Below are positions 16,929 through 25,642 of a DNA stretch of 64,000 nt, piece after piece. The DNA lies in assembly GCA_023391415.1 (NCBI GenBank), contig JAEWAY010000036.1, forward strand, positions 360,603 through 424,602. Reading direction: 5' to 3'. The notes under the pieces were generated by a model. That model did not search any database and was not told where the DNA came from. It saw only the letters and a program-made list of their open reading frames with translations. The position numbers and the translations under genes are program-made. The DNA comes from Bacteroidota bacterium (lineage in GTDB: Bacteria; Bacteroidota; Bacteroidia; Cytophagales; Cytophagaceae). Within the stretch, counting starts at the first letter, position 1. Each line of letters begins with the position of its first letter.

Positions 16929-18173
16929 TTATTTTTTTCCCTTTAATACACTCAAAATCTCATGCCCCATCTTATCCCTTTTAGTAGTAAGATAGGTTTT
17001 GTTATGCTCATTAGGCTCAATTTCAATAGGGACACTCTCCACGATTTCCAACCCATATCCAATCAATCCCGCTCGTTTTACCGGATTATTAGAAATAAGC
17101 CGGATTTTACCGATACCAAGGTCTCTGAGTATCTGGGCGCCGATACCATAATCCCGCTCATCCATTTTAAAGCCCAGCTCCAAATTGGCTTCTACCGTAT
17201 CGCGACCCTGTTCCTGCAATTTATAAGCCTTTAGTTTGTTCAGCAACCCGATACCCCTCCCCTCTTGATTCATATAAAGCACAACCCCTTTGCCTTCCTC
17301 TTCTACCAGGCGCATGGCCGCCTGGAGCTGAGCTCCGCAGTCGCAACGACAAGAGCCAAAGATGTCCCCTGTCACACAGGAAGAATGTACCCTTACCAAT
17401 ACCGGTTCGTTTTCACTCCAATCTCCCTTGACCAAAGCCATATGAATATCTCCGGTACTCACCTGACGATAGGCGATCAGGTCAAACGAGCCGAAGTCGG
17501 TAGGCATCTTAACTCCGATCTCTCGCTTGATCAGACTTTCATGCTTCAACCGATACGCGATCAGATCCTTGATCGAAACCAGCTTCAGATGATGCTTGTC
17601 CGCCACTTTGCGCAAGTCCGGCAGACGGGCCATCGATCCATCCTCATTCAAAATTTCCACCAATACCGCGGCTGGCTTAAATCCGGCCAGACGAGCGAAG
17701 TCTATACCCGCTTCCGTATGACCGGAGCGCCTCAACACCCCTCCGGATTTCGCCCTTAGCGGAAATATATGTCCCGGCCGGCCAAAGTCATCGGGCTTAA
17801 TATCGGGATTTACCAGCGCTTTGATGGTTTTCGCCCGATCACTGGCGGAGATACCCGTAGTACATCCATGCCCAAGCAAGTCGATTGATACCGTAAAAGG
17901 TGTTTCATGCTGAGCTGTATTTCTACCCACCATCAGTTCCAGGCCTAGTTCTTCACATCGCTCCTCGGAAAGGGGTGTACAGATCAGGCCTCGGCCATGC
18001 GTCGCCATAAAGTTGACAATTTCCGGTGTTATACACTCCGCCGCGCAAATAAAGTCTCCTTCATTTTCCCGGTCTTCGTCATCCACCACTATGATGATCT
18101 TACCATTACGTATTTCTTCAATAGCTTCTTCTATCGTATCAAGTTTTACTGATTTCGTTCTGTCGGTCTCCAT
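16929..18173 (-). CDS. ribBA: Bifunctional riboflavin enzyme RibBA
   Basis: The 414-residue protein makes both early precursors of riboflavin. The N-terminal half (to about 205) is 3,4-dihydroxy-2-butanone-4-phosphate synthase with the metal/substrate motif DDEDRENEGD at 31-40. The C-terminal half is GTP cyclohydrolase II with the zinc cysteines in HSSCVTGDIFGSCRCDCG and the later NQEGRGIGL loop. No FMN riboswitch was found upstream, where the 5' end instead overlaps the previous glycosyltransferase gene by 28 bases. That overlap means translation is probably coupled. A shorter start at a later codon would cut into the family's normal N-terminus and is unlikely. Confidence 0.97.
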   Translation of the reverse strand: METDRTKSVKLDTIEEAIEEIRNGKIIIVVDDEDRENEGDFICAAECITPEIVNFMATHGRGLICTPLSEERCEELGLELMVGRNTAQHETPFTVSIDLLGHGCTTGISASDRAKTIKALVNPDIKPDDFGRPGHIFPLRAKSGGVLRRSGHTEAGIDFARLAGFKPAAVLVEILNEDGSMARLPDLRKVADKHHLKLVSIKDLIAYRLKHESLIKREIGVKMPTDFGSFDLIAYRQVSTGDIHMALVKGDWSENEPVLVRVHSSCVTGDIFGSCRCDCGAQLQAAMRLVEEEGKGVVLYMNQEGRGIGLLNKLKAYKLQEQGRDTVEANLELGFKMDERDYGIGAQILRDLGIGKIRLISNNPVKRAGLIGYGLEIVESVPIEIEPNEHNKTYLTTKRDKMGHEILSVLKGKK

Positions 18174-19324
18174 ATATTTGTCTTTACCCCTATTGAATAC
18201 TTTATAAAACCTATTAATAATGCCAAATTCATACTATAGAAATGTGAAATAAACCGAAAAACCCGGAAATTGATCGCGATTTTTTTCAACAACGCGTCCA
18301 TCAGCGGCACACACAGGCACATGATCTGAGCGGCCAACGCGAAGCGATATATAGCGTGATAGTTCAGAAGAAGCGCGTTGCAAAACAGGTTTATAATTAA
18401 CAAAAACGGCGTTATCCATCGCAAAACCTTATGAGATAGGAATGAGAAAGCCAGTCCTGTAAATGGTGGCCAGAGTAGTTTCTTATAGACCGAAAGGTTC
18501 TGGAAGTTGCCCGCCGAAATACGAACTTTTCGCCTGAATTCTTCCGAAATCTTATTAGAAGCGTCTTCATAAGAAACCGCCGACAACTCGTTGATCGCGA
18601 GCTTTCCTTTGGCGAGCGCGTGCATGGTGATATAAAAATCGTCTACAAGAAAATTCCGGGGCACAGGAGCGAAAAAAGATTTTCGGATGGAGTAAAGCCC
18701 TCCAAAAGCGCCCATCATGGTACCCCAGATCAACCCTTCACGATACTTGATAATGTTTTCCCGTTCAAGGTACTTCTTCTCCTGATAAGAAATTCCTTCG
18801 CGCCTGTATTCCTGATTCAAGATATTTCCCCCAACCAGCGCGATATCCGGATTTTTATAATGTTTGACCAGCGCATAGATGGTTTCACGATCAAAAAGCA
18901 CATTGGCGTCAGTCAGAATAAGAATTTCCTGTTGAACCCGCTCAACCAGATGATTGATAATACCCGCTTTGCCCGTCCGTTCGGTAAACTCTATCAAACG
19001 CAGATTTTGATACCGCGATTCATGTTTCCGGATAATGGCGTTGGTATCGTCACCGGATTTATCGGAACCTATGTAAAAATGTATTTTATCCGCCGGATAA
19101 TCCGAATCGAAAACAATTTCAATTTTTTTGGCGATTACTTCCTGTTCATTATGCACCGCCATGATAACCGCTATTTCGGGAAGTTCAGCGTCGTTTTTGG
19201 CATACGTAACCCGATTGGGAGCCTTTCTGCCGGCCACCAGCTTCAATATGAGCGGAAAAAACACGTACGTATGCAGGATCAGCAGTACGGTTATCCAAAA
19301 CAACAATTGAATAAAGAGAATCAC
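18146..19324 (-). CDS. Membrane glycosyltransferase, GT2 family
   Basis: A 392-residue protein with an N-terminal membrane helix (about 1-25), a GT2 catalytic domain and about three C-terminal helices (from about residue 280). The catalytic part has the VHNEQEVIAKKI start, LTDANVLFDRE (the metal-binding D-x-D-like aspartates), and a VDDFYITM segment in the position of the acceptor aspartate. Such enzymes extend glycans at the membrane and some also export them. The gene overlaps the upstream GT4 gene by four bases and ribBA by 28 bases, so it is inside one transcript. Substrate unknown. Confidence 0.92.
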   Translation of the reverse strand: MILFIQLLFWITVLLILHTYVFFPLILKLVAGRKAPNRVTYAKNDAELPEIAVIMAVHNEQEVIAKKIEIVFDSDYPADKIHFYIGSDKSGDDTNAIIRKHESRYQNLRLIEFTERTGKAGIINHLVERVQQEILILTDANVLFDRETIYALVKHYKNPDIALVGGNILNQEYRREGISYQEKKYLERENIIKYREGLIWGTMMGAFGGLYSIRKSFFAPVPRNFLVDDFYITMHALAKGKLAINELSAVSYEDASNKISEEFRRKVRISAGNFQNLSVYKKLLWPPFTGLAFSFLSHKVLRWITPFLLIINLFCNALLLNYHAIYRFALAAQIMCLCVPLMDALLKKIAINFRVFRFISHFYSMNLALLIGFIKYSIGVKTNIWRPTERNQ

Positions 19325-20511
19325 GTCGCTAACGAATTATAAAGATTTATAAACCGATCGATTACGTTGGGGTTGGCGTACGCGTCTCTGATGAGGCGCC
19401 CGGCGTTCGCGCCAATGGACGCGTAGTTTTCCCTGTTTCTAAAATAATCCTTTATTTTCCCCACCCATTTATCAGCTTCATCACAAATTACAATATTTTT
19501 CCCATCGGTACAATCAATTCCCTCCGCCCCTATGGAAGAAGCGAAAATACATTTCTCCAGAGCCATTCCTTCGATTATTTTCAGACGCATACCTCCTCCC
19601 GACAGAAGTGGTACCAGCATCAAATCGTACTGCTGGATAAAGGCGGACGCGTCGTCCACATATCCATGAATAAATACATTTTTCATCTTCAGGTTCAGGA
19701 TATGTTCGGGCGTACCCTTTCCCGCGACATGAAGCTCCAGTTCCGGCATCGCGGCGGAAACTCCGGGCCATACCTGATCCAAAAACCAAAGTAAGGCTTC
19801 CTGGTTAGGCAACCATTCGAGCGCGCTCAGAATAAAGCAGGTAAAGCGCTTAGGACGAATGTCGGACCTGATCGAGAAGCGGTCCAGATCCACTCCCGCC
19901 GGAATAAAATGACACGGAACGGATACTCCCAGCTCTTTTATCCGAACCCCGTCTTCCGGAGTAATCGCGGCGATCGCGTCAAACTTTTCATAGTACGTTC
20001 GCTCAAATAACCTGAGTTCATGAGCCATGCGTCGGAAGTATATTTTTTTTATCCGGTTAGGCTCATGTTCCGCCAGTCTTCTCCAGATGATATGCTCGAT
20101 ATTGTGGGAGCGGAGAATGACCGGAGCTTTTGTATGTTTCCTAACCACGTCGACATACCAGGCCACATAGGTTCCCTCAAAATGCACGACATCGTATCGT
20201 TCCTCTCGGAGCAATTTTTCCAGACACTTCACAAAATCTTCCGATATAAACCGTTCCGCTATATAGGGTATAGGTTTCCAGAAATTTTTCAAAGCGTTTA
20301 CCCAATTTATAGTCGTATCGACATACACCGGAACCAGTCTGGCCAGGTCATCGAGCACATCGGCGTTTTGAAAATGCTTAGGCGTATTGACCGCGAGCAC
20401 CGTCACGTCATGTCCTTTAAGAGCGAGGTTTCTCGTAATACCGTACATCGCGATCGCGCCGCCATCGTCTGGCGGAAAAGGAACTCTGAAGCAAATCTGT
20501 AAAACTTTCAA
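19321..20511 (-). CDS. Glycosyltransferase, GT4 family
   Basis: A 396-residue GT-B enzyme beginning MKVLQICFRVPFPPDDGGAI, the glycine-rich donor-acceptor loop typical of GT4. The second domain reads LSALEWLPNQEALLWFLDQVWP and later PLLSGGGMRLKIIEGMAL, where Lys and Glu sit at the E-x7-E-equivalent site. This type (TIGR03087-like in shape) often occurs in exopolysaccharide or envelope glycan loci; here it is paired only with a GT2 through an ATGA overlap. No membrane segment. Confidence 0.92.
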   Translation of the reverse strand: MKVLQICFRVPFPPDDGGAIAMYGITRNLALKGHDVTVLAVNTPKHFQNADVLDDLARLVPVYVDTTINWVNALKNFWKPIPYIAERFISEDFVKCLEKLLREERYDVVHFEGTYVAWYVDVVRKHTKAPVILRSHNIEHIIWRRLAEHEPNRIKKIYFRRMAHELRLFERTYYEKFDAIAAITPEDGVRIKELGVSVPCHFIPAGVDLDRFSIRSDIRPKRFTCFILSALEWLPNQEALLWFLDQVWPGVSAAMPELELHVAGKGTPEHILNLKMKNVFIHGYVDDASAFIQQYDLMLVPLLSGGGMRLKIIEGMALEKCIFASSIGAEGIDCTDGKNIVICDEADKWVGKIKDYFRNRENYASIGANAGRLIRDAYANPNVIDRFINLYNSLAT

Positions 20512-20562
20512 GTCTGGTAAACGCTTTGCGCGAAAGTAAGTAAAAATAAGGAGACGCCTGTT

Positions 20563-21240
20563 TTATAAATCGACATTTGCCTGGACAAAAAGGCGGCGAT
20601 CTTCCAGACGCATGGCGACAAGACTCCCCATACCCGGGCGGTCGGAATATACAGCGCCATTGTCGATCGTGATCCGGTAACACTCCTCCGCGGAATCAAC
20701 GTTTTTTTTGATAATTTCCAGCATGGTCGGCGTATGCCCGTGTACCACGATCCGCCCGCCGGTTTTGGACGGATCAACTATATAATTTCTTATCCATAGC
20801 ATTGAAAACTCATCTGAAAAGATATCCGGAATTTCAAAATTGAAGCCCGCGTGTACCAGCAAGTAGTCGGGCAGAATCTTAAACCTCTCCATATCGGAGA
20901 TGAAACGGATATACCGTTCGGGTATTTCTTCGATGGAACTGGCTTCAAAACTTTTCAACGTCTCCGAGCCTCCGCTAGAATACCATATTCCCTGCATAGC
21001 GCGGTCAAAAAAACAATTCAGGAACATTTCTTCATGATTTCCCAGCAAGACCTCAATCAGATATCCGGATTCCCGCAATTCCATCATATAGTCGAGTACC
21101 TGTTTGCTACCCGGACCACGGTCTATGAAATCTCCCAGACAATACAGCGTATCCACCCTGGAAAGTTTCAGCTTCCGCTCAACCAGGTGTTTCAACGTAT
21201 CGATACATCCATGAATATCCGAAACTACATAGGAAGCCAT
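20563..21240 (-). CDS. Serine/threonine-type metallophosphoesterase
   Basis: The 225-residue product carries the full calcineurin-like phosphatase set: SDIHGC near the start (D-x-H), LGDFIDRGPGS (G-D-x-x-D-R-G), LGNHE (G-N-H-E) and a late VHGHTP (G-H). It resembles PP1/PP2-type bacterial phosphatases of the lambda/PrpA kind. I placed the start at the ATG at 21240, because this puts the core strand MASYVVSDIHG at the N-terminus as in the family; a longer frame opens at 21330 but would run 56 bases into the upstream gene. Substrate (protein or diadenosine polyphosphate) is unknown. Confidence 0.93.
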   Translation of the reverse strand: MASYVVSDIHGCIDTLKHLVERKLKLSRVDTLYCLGDFIDRGPGSKQVLDYMMELRESGYLIEVLLGNHEEMFLNCFFDRAMQGIWYSSGGSETLKSFEASSIEEIPERYIRFISDMERFKILPDYLLVHAGFNFEIPDIFSDEFSMLWIRNYIVDPSKTGGRIVVHGHTPTMLEIIKKNVDSAEECYRITIDNGAVYSDRPGMGSLVAMRLEDRRLFVQANVDL

Positions 21241-21274
21241 TCTAAGATCTTTATCTGAAACGGTTGATCCGGAT

Positions 21275-21970
21275 TTAATGTGTACATATCTGCCGGGAAG
21301 CGACCTCTCCGCGACCATGACAAATATCACAATCCGTCTTTATCTTTTTCGCGCCATGACACTTTCCGCATCCCGCGACGCCTTTTCCACCACATTCCGC
21401 GCATTCTTTAAAGATCTTTCCCATGCTTCCGTTTTTTATCAGCACTCCTCTGCCTCCACATACGGAACAAGCGAAACTTCCCACTTTACTACAAGCGACA
21501 CAATCTCTGAAAGTCCCGCCAGCCCCGTCGCATTTGCCACAAGCTCTCGTTACTTCATGATAGCCCGTATTGTCGCATTTCTGGCATATTTTTGTTTTTA
21601 GACGTTCCAGATATCGTTCGGTCTGGACCCTGTAAGTAGAATCGCCGCCTTTAAGATATTCACTAAAAGCGCTTCTCGCTCTGACATATTCTCCCGTTCC
21701 CATAAGCGCCTTCCCAAAGCAGAAAACCAGCGCGTCAGGCACACTGCCGGAGTTAGTTTCAAAGGCTTCACGAATCAATACCAGGGATTGCTCATATTTT
21801 TCCTGATCCAATAAGAAAAAAATCTGTCTGTAAGTAGTAGTAGTAGTGGAGTCCGGTTTTTCCAGTGACTGCGCTCCGCCACTTACAGACAGAAATATAA
21901 AGGGAAAGGAAAATAAAAAACGGTAAGCCGGTTTTAAATAATCGAGAAACATCAAGTTGGCACTCTTCAT
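21275..21970 (-). CDS. Exported protein with DnaJ-type cysteine-rich zinc domain
   Basis: The product (231 residues from the ATG at 21970) starts with a signal-like hydrophobic stretch (YRFLFSFPFIFLSVSGG), then a helical TPR-like part (about 40-120) and a cysteine-rich C-terminal domain. That domain has repeated C-x-x-C motifs: CQKCDNTG, CGKCDGAG, CVAC, CSVCGGRG, CAECGGKG, CGKCHGAK and CDICHGRG, the CxxCxGxG pattern of the DnaJ zinc finger. There is no J domain. A TTG at 21988 could extend the ORF, but the ATG has a GGAAAGGG just before it. The gene follows the desaturase by 21 bases and contains an in-frame ACT repeat (five Thr, near 21835-21847). Confidence 0.8.
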   Translation of the reverse strand: MKSANLMFLDYLKPAYRFLFSFPFIFLSVSGGAQSLEKPDSTTTTTYRQIFFLLDQEKYEQSLVLIREAFETNSGSVPDALVFCFGKALMGTGEYVRARSAFSEYLKGGDSTYRVQTERYLERLKTKICQKCDNTGYHEVTRACGKCDGAGGTFRDCVACSKVGSFACSVCGGRGVLIKNGSMGKIFKECAECGGKGVAGCGKCHGAKKIKTDCDICHGRGEVASRQICTH

Positions 21971-21991
21971 ATCCCTTTCCGCGAACAACTA

Positions 21992-23098
21992 TCAGGCCAA
22001 ACGCCTTGCCGACACAGGCTGCCTGGCATCCTGGCTAAACCTTTTAAGGACTTGATAGTGGGATTTTAAGGCGCCAATAAAGGTTTCATTTTCATTATAA
22101 GCGACATTAAACTCTCTGGCGGTTTCGCGTACGATCTTGGAAATAGCCGGATAATGAATATGACATATGCGCGGAAATAAATGATGCTCTACCTGCATAT
22201 TCAATCCTCCGCAAAGGAACGCCGCCATTTTACTCTTTCCGCTAAAATTGGCGGTGGTCTCCATTTGATGGACGGCCCAGGCGGCTTCAATATGATTTTT
22301 ATCGTCGGGTTCCGGAAAATCGGTATCCTCTACCACGTGAGCCAACTGAAACACCAGACCAAGAACCAGCCCCTCGGTAATATGCAGCATGAGGAAGCCA
22401 ATCAGAAACTGCCACCAGGTAATGTCAAGAACTATCAACGGCAGGACTATAAATAGAAAGTAATATATACCTTTGAAGAAAAACAACTCAAAATATTGCC
22501 TTTTGCCCGGACGGGCGTATTGCCTGACCTGAGGAGAAAACAACTTTACATAGTCCTTGCGAAAAACCCAGGACAAGCTCGCGAGGCCGTATAGTAAAAA
22601 CGCGTAGTAATGCTGCCAGCGCTGGATCCACGTAATCTTGTCTTCCTTATGCACTCTGAGAAGACCGGGCGCGATCTCGATATCTTCGTCATGTCCCTTG
22701 ATATTGGTATATGTATGATGAATAACGTTATGCGTAGCTTCCCAGACAGTATAGTTCGCTCCAATCAAGTTGAAAACATAGCTCAAGGCTTTATTCACGG
22801 TCTTATTGGACGAATACGCCCCATGAATCGCGTCGTGACAAACATTGAAACCTATGAAAGCGGCAAAGGCCCCGTGCATAATCGCCAATAGCAACATCAT
22901 GTACATAGGCATGGGTTGCAGCATGATCAGGAGATAGGTTCCTACAAAACCACTTAAAAAAAAGACCGTTTTGAAAACCATCGCGGCGTTCGCGTGTTTA
23001 CTTATCTTATTGTCGGTAAAATACTGGTCCACTCTCTGTTTCAGCGTAGCGAAAAACATAGACTGGCTTTTATCAATAAATCGAATTTTTTGTTGCAT
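21992..23098 (-). CDS. Membrane fatty acid desaturase (linoleoyl-CoA desaturase-like)
   Basis: A 368-residue integral membrane desaturase. The three histidine boxes that bind the di-iron centre are present: HDAIHG, HNVIHH, and QVEHHLFP near the C-terminus. The Q-x-x-H-H form of the third box marks the front-end/delta-6-like group, here without a fused cytochrome b5. Several hydrophobic segments flank the boxes (for example FKTVFFLSGFVGTYLLIML). It introduces a double bond into an acyl chain at the membrane, changing fluidity; position and substrate cannot be read. It is the first gene of the minus-strand run toward surE. Confidence 0.95.
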   Translation of the reverse strand: MQQKIRFIDKSQSMFFATLKQRVDQYFTDNKISKHANAAMVFKTVFFLSGFVGTYLLIMLQPMPMYMMLLLAIMHGAFAAFIGFNVCHDAIHGAYSSNKTVNKALSYVFNLIGANYTVWEATHNVIHHTYTNIKGHDEDIEIAPGLLRVHKEDKITWIQRWQHYYAFLLYGLASLSWVFRKDYVKLFSPQVRQYARPGKRQYFELFFFKGIYYFLFIVLPLIVLDITWWQFLIGFLMLHITEGLVLGLVFQLAHVVEDTDFPEPDDKNHIEAAWAVHQMETTANFSGKSKMAAFLCGGLNMQVEHHLFPRICHIHYPAISKIVRETAREFNVAYNENETFIGALKSHYQVLKRFSQDARQPVSARRLA

Positions 23099-23173
23099 TT
23101 AATTGAAGTTGACAGGAGTTTCTTTAACTTGAATTGTGTTATCTAGGTACAAAGAAGATAATAATTTGGTTCA

Positions 23174-23788
23174 TTACAGTGCTTGCAGATGGCGGATATC
23201 GTTGTACGCGTCCAGCACGAACTCCGCTCCGGAGTATGTAATACGATACAGGCAAAGATTATGATGCCCGAACTGATCCATATATTTCAGATCTGAATGT
23301 AATAACGTGGAAAGTAAAATACGAATTGCGCGACCATGCATACATATTAATATCGGATTTTCTTCCCGCCTCGACAATATCAAATCAATAACCGGCTTCT
23401 GCCTTGCCTGTACATCCAGAGGACTTTCTCCGCCATCAATCGATCTGCCTACCTCTCCGCGCTTCCACGCGTCCAGCATTTCGGTATAATACGTATGATC
23501 TCCGGTATTGATTATTTTTCCGTCTTTTTCTCCCCAGCTTATCTCATTTAAGCCGGCATAAGTCTCAAAGGGAACCCCCTGTTTGATAAATCCCTCTACG
23601 GATTCCCTGGTCCGTTTGAGCGCGGATACATATATTTTAGTGAACGGTACATTTTTATAATGTTCAAAAAAAGCCTTTGCCTGGCGACGCCCGGTATCGT
23701 TCAAACTGGTATCCACACCACTACCCTGCACAATTCCTTTTAAATTATAATCCGTTTCTCCATGCCGGATTATATAGATCTTTTTCAC
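23174..23788 (-). CDS. Histidine phosphatase family protein
   Basis: A phosphoglycerate-mutase-like phosphatase. The catalytic RHGE is in YIIRHGETDYNLKG, the following R-Q-A-x-A is in RRQAKAFFEH, and the later His is in CMHGRAIR. I chose the GTG at 23788 because it puts the first strand (VKKIYIIRHG) at the N-terminus as in the family, giving 204 residues; an in-frame ATG at 23839 adds 17 residues of no clear purpose, but a TAnnTTTG box just upstream of it makes that start possible. Substrate unknown; the family includes small-molecule phosphatases such as the one for alpha-ribazole phosphate. Confidence 0.9.
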   Translation of the reverse strand: MKKIYIIRHGETDYNLKGIVQGSGVDTSLNDTGRRQAKAFFEHYKNVPFTKIYVSALKRTRESVEGFIKQGVPFETYAGLNEISWGEKDGKIINTGDHTYYTEMLDAWKRGEVGRSIDGGESPLDVQARQKPVIDLILSRREENPILICMHGRAIRILLSTLLHSDLKYMDQFGHHNLCLYRITYSGAEFVLDAYNDIRHLQAL

Positions 23789-23857
23789 ATCCAAAACGCA
23801 GATTATATTATTGTTGAAATAATCCGCTAATATCCACATTTTTTAGAACTTAAAGGC

Positions 23858-23865
23858 CAAAGGTA
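23858..23865 (-). promoter_or_regulatory. Probable -7 element (TACCTTTG) for the phosphatase
   Basis: The minus strand reads TACCTTTG, matching TAnnTTTG. It would start transcription near 23850, giving a leader of about 11 or 62 bases depending on the chosen start. No -33 TTG was found at the proper spacing. Confidence 0.35.
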
Positions 23866-23931
23866 ATATTTTCCGCGTTTTTACATCATTTTAGCCCTTC
23901 CTCCCACTACATAAATTTCATTACCTTTGCC

Positions 23932-23939
23932 TCAAGGCG
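23932..23939 (+). promoter_or_regulatory. Probable -7 element (TACCTTTG) for the men operon
   Basis: TACCTTTG matches the Bacteroidota -7 consensus on the plus strand, 85 bases before the menI-like start, and is the same octamer as the one facing the other way at 23858-23865. The -33 half is not clear. Confidence 0.35.
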
Positions 23940-24023
23940 CGGCCGCTTTACTTGATATGACAAATCAAAACGGCCATACCCCTACGCGGCCAGCGTAAAA
24001 ATAATAATGGACAGCTTAAAACC

Positions 24024-24446
24024 ATGAATACAAAAACGACGGTGGAAGCGCTCAATCTGATTGCCCGGGGCAATATGCTTGAACATCTTGGTATTGAAAT
24101 TACGGAAGTCGGCCAGAATTACCTGTCCGGAAAAATGCCGGTCGATCATCGTACCACGCAACCATTCGGGCTGCTTCATGGCGGCGCCTCCGTGGTCCTG
24201 GCGGAAACGCTGGGCAGTGTAGCGAGCAATCTGCTGATCGATCAAGAAAAACAATACGCGGTCGGACTGGAAATCAACGCCAATCATGTAAAAAGCGCCA
24301 AAAATGGTCATGTATATGGAAAAGCGACCATCGCGCACGCTGGAAAAAGAACGCATATCTGGGAAATAAAAATATTGAACGACGACTATGAGCTCGTTTG
24401 TATCAGCAGACTGACCGTAGCCATTATTGATAAACCATCCGTGTAA
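24024..24446 (+). CDS. menI: Hotdog-fold thioesterase, probable 1,4-dihydroxy-2-naphthoyl-CoA hydrolase
   Basis: A 140-residue PaaI/MenI-type hotdog thioesterase, cytoplasmic and normally a tetramer. The catalytic signature is HGGASVVLAETLGS, with the Glu acting as base, after the DHRTTQPFGLLHGG substrate loop. The reaction would release DHNA from DHNA-CoA in menaquinone synthesis. The biochemical role rests on context: it is the first gene of a plus-strand run with menF, menD and menB (12-base gap to menF). By sequence alone another acyl-CoA substrate is possible. Confidence 0.85.
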   Translation: MNTKTTVEALNLIARGNMLEHLGIEITEVGQNYLSGKMPVDHRTTQPFGLLHGGASVVLAETLGSVASNLLIDQEKQYAVGLEINANHVKSAKNGHVYGKATIAHAGKRTHIWEIKILNDDYELVCISRLTVAIIDKPSV

Positions 24447-24458
24447 TACAACTGCGAC

Positions 24459-25619
24459 ATGGAATCAAAATCAGCGACAACAATCGATATAGAGGATTTT
24501 ATCAACCGGTGCGTATCAGCCTGCGCCAGCCAAAAGTACGCTTTCGCCGCGTTTGTCCTACCCGGGAAGAACGCGATTGAGTTTCTGGCAGGACCTGAAA
24601 CGCCTTTTAACGGAGATGTCGAAGCGTCTCCTCCCGGATTTATATTTTCGCCTTTCAACGACAAAGCGCCCGTCTTTCATATCGAAGCGCGTTATCATTC
24701 ATCCCTCGACACCACCTCAAACGACGCTGATCTCAGCCGATTATACAAACATTTCGCGGACCTTATAGAAATGAAAGCGCCCGGAGTAAATACACTCTCC
24801 ACGCTTCCTGACATTCCCGGCTCCGGCGATTATATATACGACGTCCAAAAAGCCATACGACATATACAAGCCGGCCATCTAAAAAAAGTCGTCATAGCCC
24901 GCAACAAGGTTATCGACCTTCCTGAAAACGCTAGCCCCGGGCGGCTGTTCCGGAAACTGTCCACTCAATTCCAAAATTCGTTCCGCTCATTAATCCATAG
25001 CGGTCGATACGGCACCTGGATCGGAGCTTCACCGGAGATGCTGGTATCTATCGACGACAATGTATTTAAGACGGTAGCGCTTGCCGGTACACAGCGGCTT
25101 CTGCCAGGCCAAAGCGTGACGGAAGCTGTATGGAAACAAAAGGAAATAGAAGAACAGGCGCTCGTCTCCAGATATATTATCAGTTGTTTTAAATCCATCC
25201 GATTGAGAGAATTTGAAGAAGAAGGTCCTAAAACCATCGCGGTCGGTCATCTCCTTCATCTCAAAACTGTTTATACCGTCAATCTTTCCGAAATCTCCAT
25301 TCCGAGTCTTGGGAGTCAGATGCTGCGTCTCCTGCATCCTACAAGCGCTGTCGGAGGCATGCCTCGCCAGGAAGCTTACGATTTTATAAGAGCTACTGAG
25401 AGTTTTGACAGGCAACTGTTCGCGGGGTATATCGGTCCAGTCAATCTTGATCGCCAGACCAGCCTGTTTGTCAATATCCGATGCGCCAGACTATACGAGG
25501 GGCGGGCGGTGTTATACGCCGGAGCCGGAATTACCATCGAGTCCGACCCTGAAAAAGAACTGGTTGAAACCGATATAAAAATGAATGTAATCGCGTCCGT
25601 TTTACATTCCGAAAATTAA
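24459..25619 (+). CDS. menF: Isochorismate synthase
   Basis: Chorismate-binding enzyme of 386 residues that makes isochorismate, the first committed compound of menaquinone synthesis. Visible family landmarks: KVVIARNK, GTWIGASPEML, VALAGTQRL, HPTSAVGGMP, LFAGYIGPVN and a C-terminal GAGITIESDPEKE, where the Glu and Lys contact Mg and chorismate. Length is normal for Bacteroidota MenF. It is located between the thioesterase and menD, which settles isochorismate synthase against anthranilate or salicylate synthase. Confidence 0.95.
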   Translation: MESKSATTIDIEDFINRCVSACASQKYAFAAFVLPGKNAIEFLAGPETPFNGDVEASPPGFIFSPFNDKAPVFHIEARYHSSLDTTSNDADLSRLYKHFADLIEMKAPGVNTLSTLPDIPGSGDYIYDVQKAIRHIQAGHLKKVVIARNKVIDLPENASPGRLFRKLSTQFQNSFRSLIHSGRYGTWIGASPEMLVSIDDNVFKTVALAGTQRLLPGQSVTEAVWKQKEIEEQALVSRYIISCFKSIRLREFEEEGPKTIAVGHLLHLKTVYTVNLSEISIPSLGSQMLRLLHPTSAVGGMPRQEAYDFIRATESFDRQLFAGYIGPVNLDRQTSLFVNIRCARLYEGRAVLYAGAGITIESDPEKELVETDIKMNVIASVLHSEN

Positions 25620-25642
25620 TATTTTAATGTATTTTTACCCAG

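Noticed and set aside
16929..18200. FMN riboswitch before ribBA
   Set aside because: The upstream sequence is coding (GT2 end) and no RFN-element core was found.
18620..19342. A 240-codon plus-strand ORF antisense to the GT2 gene
   Set aside because: The product resembles no protein and is rich in Phe, Ile and Arg in shadow-like manner; the GT2 on the minus strand is clearly coding.
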